Source of the DNA: Gemmatimonadota bacterium | GTDB taxonomy: Bacteria; GCA-2686955 | NCBI GenBank assembly: GCA_002686955.1 | Contig: NYZA01000081.1 | Location: 1 to 7,036, forward strand | Direction: 5' to 3' | DNA: 7,036 nucleotides | Shown here: piece by piece, positions 5,951 through 7,036 of the stretch | How positions within the stretch are numbered: the stretch's first letter is position 1 | How the letters are laid out: each line of letters opens with the position of its first letter | Notes under the pieces: generated by a model | Seen by the model: only the letters and a program-made list of their open reading frames with translations | Databases searched by the model: none | Told to the model about the DNA's origin: nothing | Program-made: the position numbers and the translations under genes

Positions 5951-6850
5951 CTATTCTCCTGAAAGGGTGTACCGGGCCATCGACACGAGCCACTGCGTGC
6001 CCGCGGGGTGATTCCGGCCCGAAAGCGTCTCTTTGAGTCCGGCGCTGACCCACCACGAGCCCATGGTGGGGCGAAAGCGGATTTTCGCAAGCAAGGAATC
6101 GAGAGCGCGGTCGGTGATTCCTCTTGCCCAGGGAGCCTCGCCCGCCCGCCCTCTCATGCTGTCGAATTGCAGATCGAGGCTCAATCCCGGCTCGATCTCC
6201 CAGCCTCCCCCGACGCCCCAGATCCACTCGTTCGCGGGCCGAAATGCACCGCTCTTCGGTGCAAGGCGCCAGCGATGGCCGAGCGAGAGCTGCACGTAGA
6301 TCGGTCCACCGGAGGCCCCGGTGGCAACCGATCCGTCGATATCCCATTGACCGTCACCCAGGGGAAGAGTCTCCGCGCTGGTTTCGAATCCACCGATCGG
6401 CGCCTTGAACCGCAGTGTCGCCGACACCGGGAAGCGCCTCACCTTCCCGCCACCCCTCAGCCAAAAGCGAAGATCTCCCACCCCCCTGCTCATCAGAGTT
6501 TCGGTCGAGCTCCGAAACTCCGACTCGACCCAGGGCAGTGACACGCCGAGGTCGACCCCGTCCAGAACGCCGACTTCGCCTTCGAAGAAGACGCCTCGCG
6601 TTTCGCTCACACCACCGAAATCGAAAGCGACCCTGTCACCGGGAGCGTAGGGATCGGTTGGTGGCCCCGGTCTGTCCACGAATCTCTCGTCGGTTCGCCA
6701 GAAGAAAGCGGTCGCCTCGAGGCGTAACGTGCCCGCGGGCAGTGTCCATGCTCCGCCGAAGGCCGTCGTCGACACGAGGCCGAGGGCGAGGGCGATGAGC
6801 ATCGAGACGATCCTGGACCAGGATCCGCCACCTAATACGCGCTTCGCCAT
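5951..6850 (-). CDS. Outer-membrane beta-barrel protein (transporter-like, PF13557 type)
   Basis: The 299-residue product begins with basic residues and a hydrophobic core (about 13-31), a Sec signal with likely cleavage between residues 30 and 34, just before GAWTLPAG. The mature part is a series of alternating amphipathic strands with aromatic girdles: LRLEATAFFW, RGVFFEGEVGVL, DLGVSLPWV, GDLRFWLRG, ATLRFKAPIG, IYVQLSLGHRW, LSLDLQFDS, WWVSAGLKETL and WLVSMARYTL. The GAWTLPxG opening and the LGDGQWDIDG turn (164-173) fit the uncharacterised outer-membrane family sometimes called MetA-pathway or transporter-like. The last residues are SGE rather than the usual terminal Phe/Trp recognised by BAM, although the final strand is aromatic. 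The start at 6850 follows an AAGAGG close upstream; TTG at 6958 and ATG at 6802 are alternatives. It is co-transcribed with the DUF3179 gene. The cargo is unknown. Confidence 0.75.
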   Translation of the reverse strand: MAKRVLGGGSWSRIVSMLIALALGLVSTTAFGGAWTLPAGTLRLEATAFFWRTDERFVDRPGPPTDPYAPGDRVAFDFGGVSETRGVFFEGEVGVLDGVDLGVSLPWVESEFRSSTETLMSRGVGDLRFWLRGGGKVRRFPVSATLRFKAPIGGFETSAETLPLGDGQWDIDGSVATGASGGPIYVQLSLGHRWRLAPKSGAFRPANEWIWGVGGGWEIEPGLSLDLQFDSMRGRAGEAPWARGITDRALDSLLAKIRFRPTMGSWWVSAGLKETLSGRNHPAGTQWLVSMARYTLSGE

Positions 6851-6878
6851 GCGCCTCTTGGCCTTATCCTTCGTCACT

Positions 6879-6933
6879 CGCACCGATTTGATGCTCAACG
6901 TAGCTACACTACGCCTGCGCTCAAATCGGTGCG
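6879..6933. repeat. 13-bp perfect inverted repeat upstream of the barrel gene
   Basis: CGCACCGATTTGA (6879-6891) and TCAAATCGGTGCG (6921-6933) are exact reverse complements, separated by 29 nt. Nested inside is CGTAG (6899-6903) with CTACG (6909-6913), and the first arm runs into TTGA-TGC-TCAA (6888-6898). The block lies 29 bp upstream of the minus-strand start at 6850. It could be an operator pair flanking a promoter (a TTGAGC at 6924-6919 reads as a -35 for the barrel gene, with only a weak -10) or a two-tier RNA hairpin in its leader. Confidence 0.7.
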
Positions 6934-7036
6934 GTTCCTCGACTAAGGGTTCGCGCAAGAATAACTTCCCATTTTGGCGCCCAGATGTGCCGCGGATCTG
7001 GTCGATCGGCGATCTTCGAAACCGGAGGAATAGCAG
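6934..7036 (+). promoter_or_regulatory. Leader of a divergent gene beyond the right edge
   Basis: The last bases contain GGAGGAA (7024-7030), an excellent Shine-Dalgarno sequence, with the window ending 6 nt later. A start codon at or just after 7037 would be correctly spaced. No convincing promoter boxes are seen, although 6958-6974 is locally AT-richer. The implied gene would be divergent from the barrel gene, so this and the inverted repeat form one shared intergenic region. Confidence 0.4.

Noticed and set aside
1-7036. CRISPR array, tRNA, rRNA or insertion sequence
   Set aside because: No regularly spaced repeats, cloverleaf sequences, rRNA-like segments or transposase motifs were seen on either strand.

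Overview
The window is GC-rich, with GC-biased third codon positions and compact gene spacing. The mix of exported proteins (a signal-peptide hydrolase, a signal-peptide FGE/SUMF1-like protein, a lipoprotein and an outer-membrane barrel) points to a diderm bacterium. Families of this kind are common in Myxococcota, Desulfobacterota or Binatota-like lineages, but that placement is inference and nothing here fixes the taxon.

Layout, left to right. Positions 77-391 (+) hold a small STAS-like protein that begins in a run of G-tracts. Positions 392-654 have no convincing gene. Positions 538-912 (+) hold a small protein of unknown function with a 10-residue tandem repeat. A promoter-like element with a 10-bp palindrome lies at 929-957. 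Positions 1033-1905 (+) encode an exported alpha/beta hydrolase with a complete Ser-Asp-His triad. It converges, 13 bp apart, on a minus-strand pair that runs SDR-family protein (3850-3053) then exported FGE/SUMF1-domain protein (3001-1919). A 66-bp divergent gap separates the SDR from a plus-strand class II asparagine synthetase (3917-5644). Almost directly behind that, on the minus strand, is the 5' part of a DUF3179 lipoprotein gene (5948-5610), cut off just after its WHEI motif. Its upstream partner is an outer-membrane beta-barrel gene (6850-5951), 2 nt away. A 13-bp perfect inverted repeat sits upstream of the barrel gene. A strong Shine-Dalgarno sequence at the right edge implies a divergent plus-strand gene starting just outside the window.

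How the genes work together: two co-directional pairs look like operons, SDR with FGE-like and barrel with DUF3179. Nothing ties the whole window into one pathway. The asparagine synthetase has both of its domains and no RiPP-type partner genes are present, so I do not read this as a peptide-modification cluster. The most notable features are the broken DUF3179 gene behind asnB, the SDR that has lost three of the four usual active-site residues, the FGE-like protein lacking the FGE cysteine pair, the small repeat protein whose units differ mainly by synonymous changes, and the inverted repeat upstream of the barrel gene.
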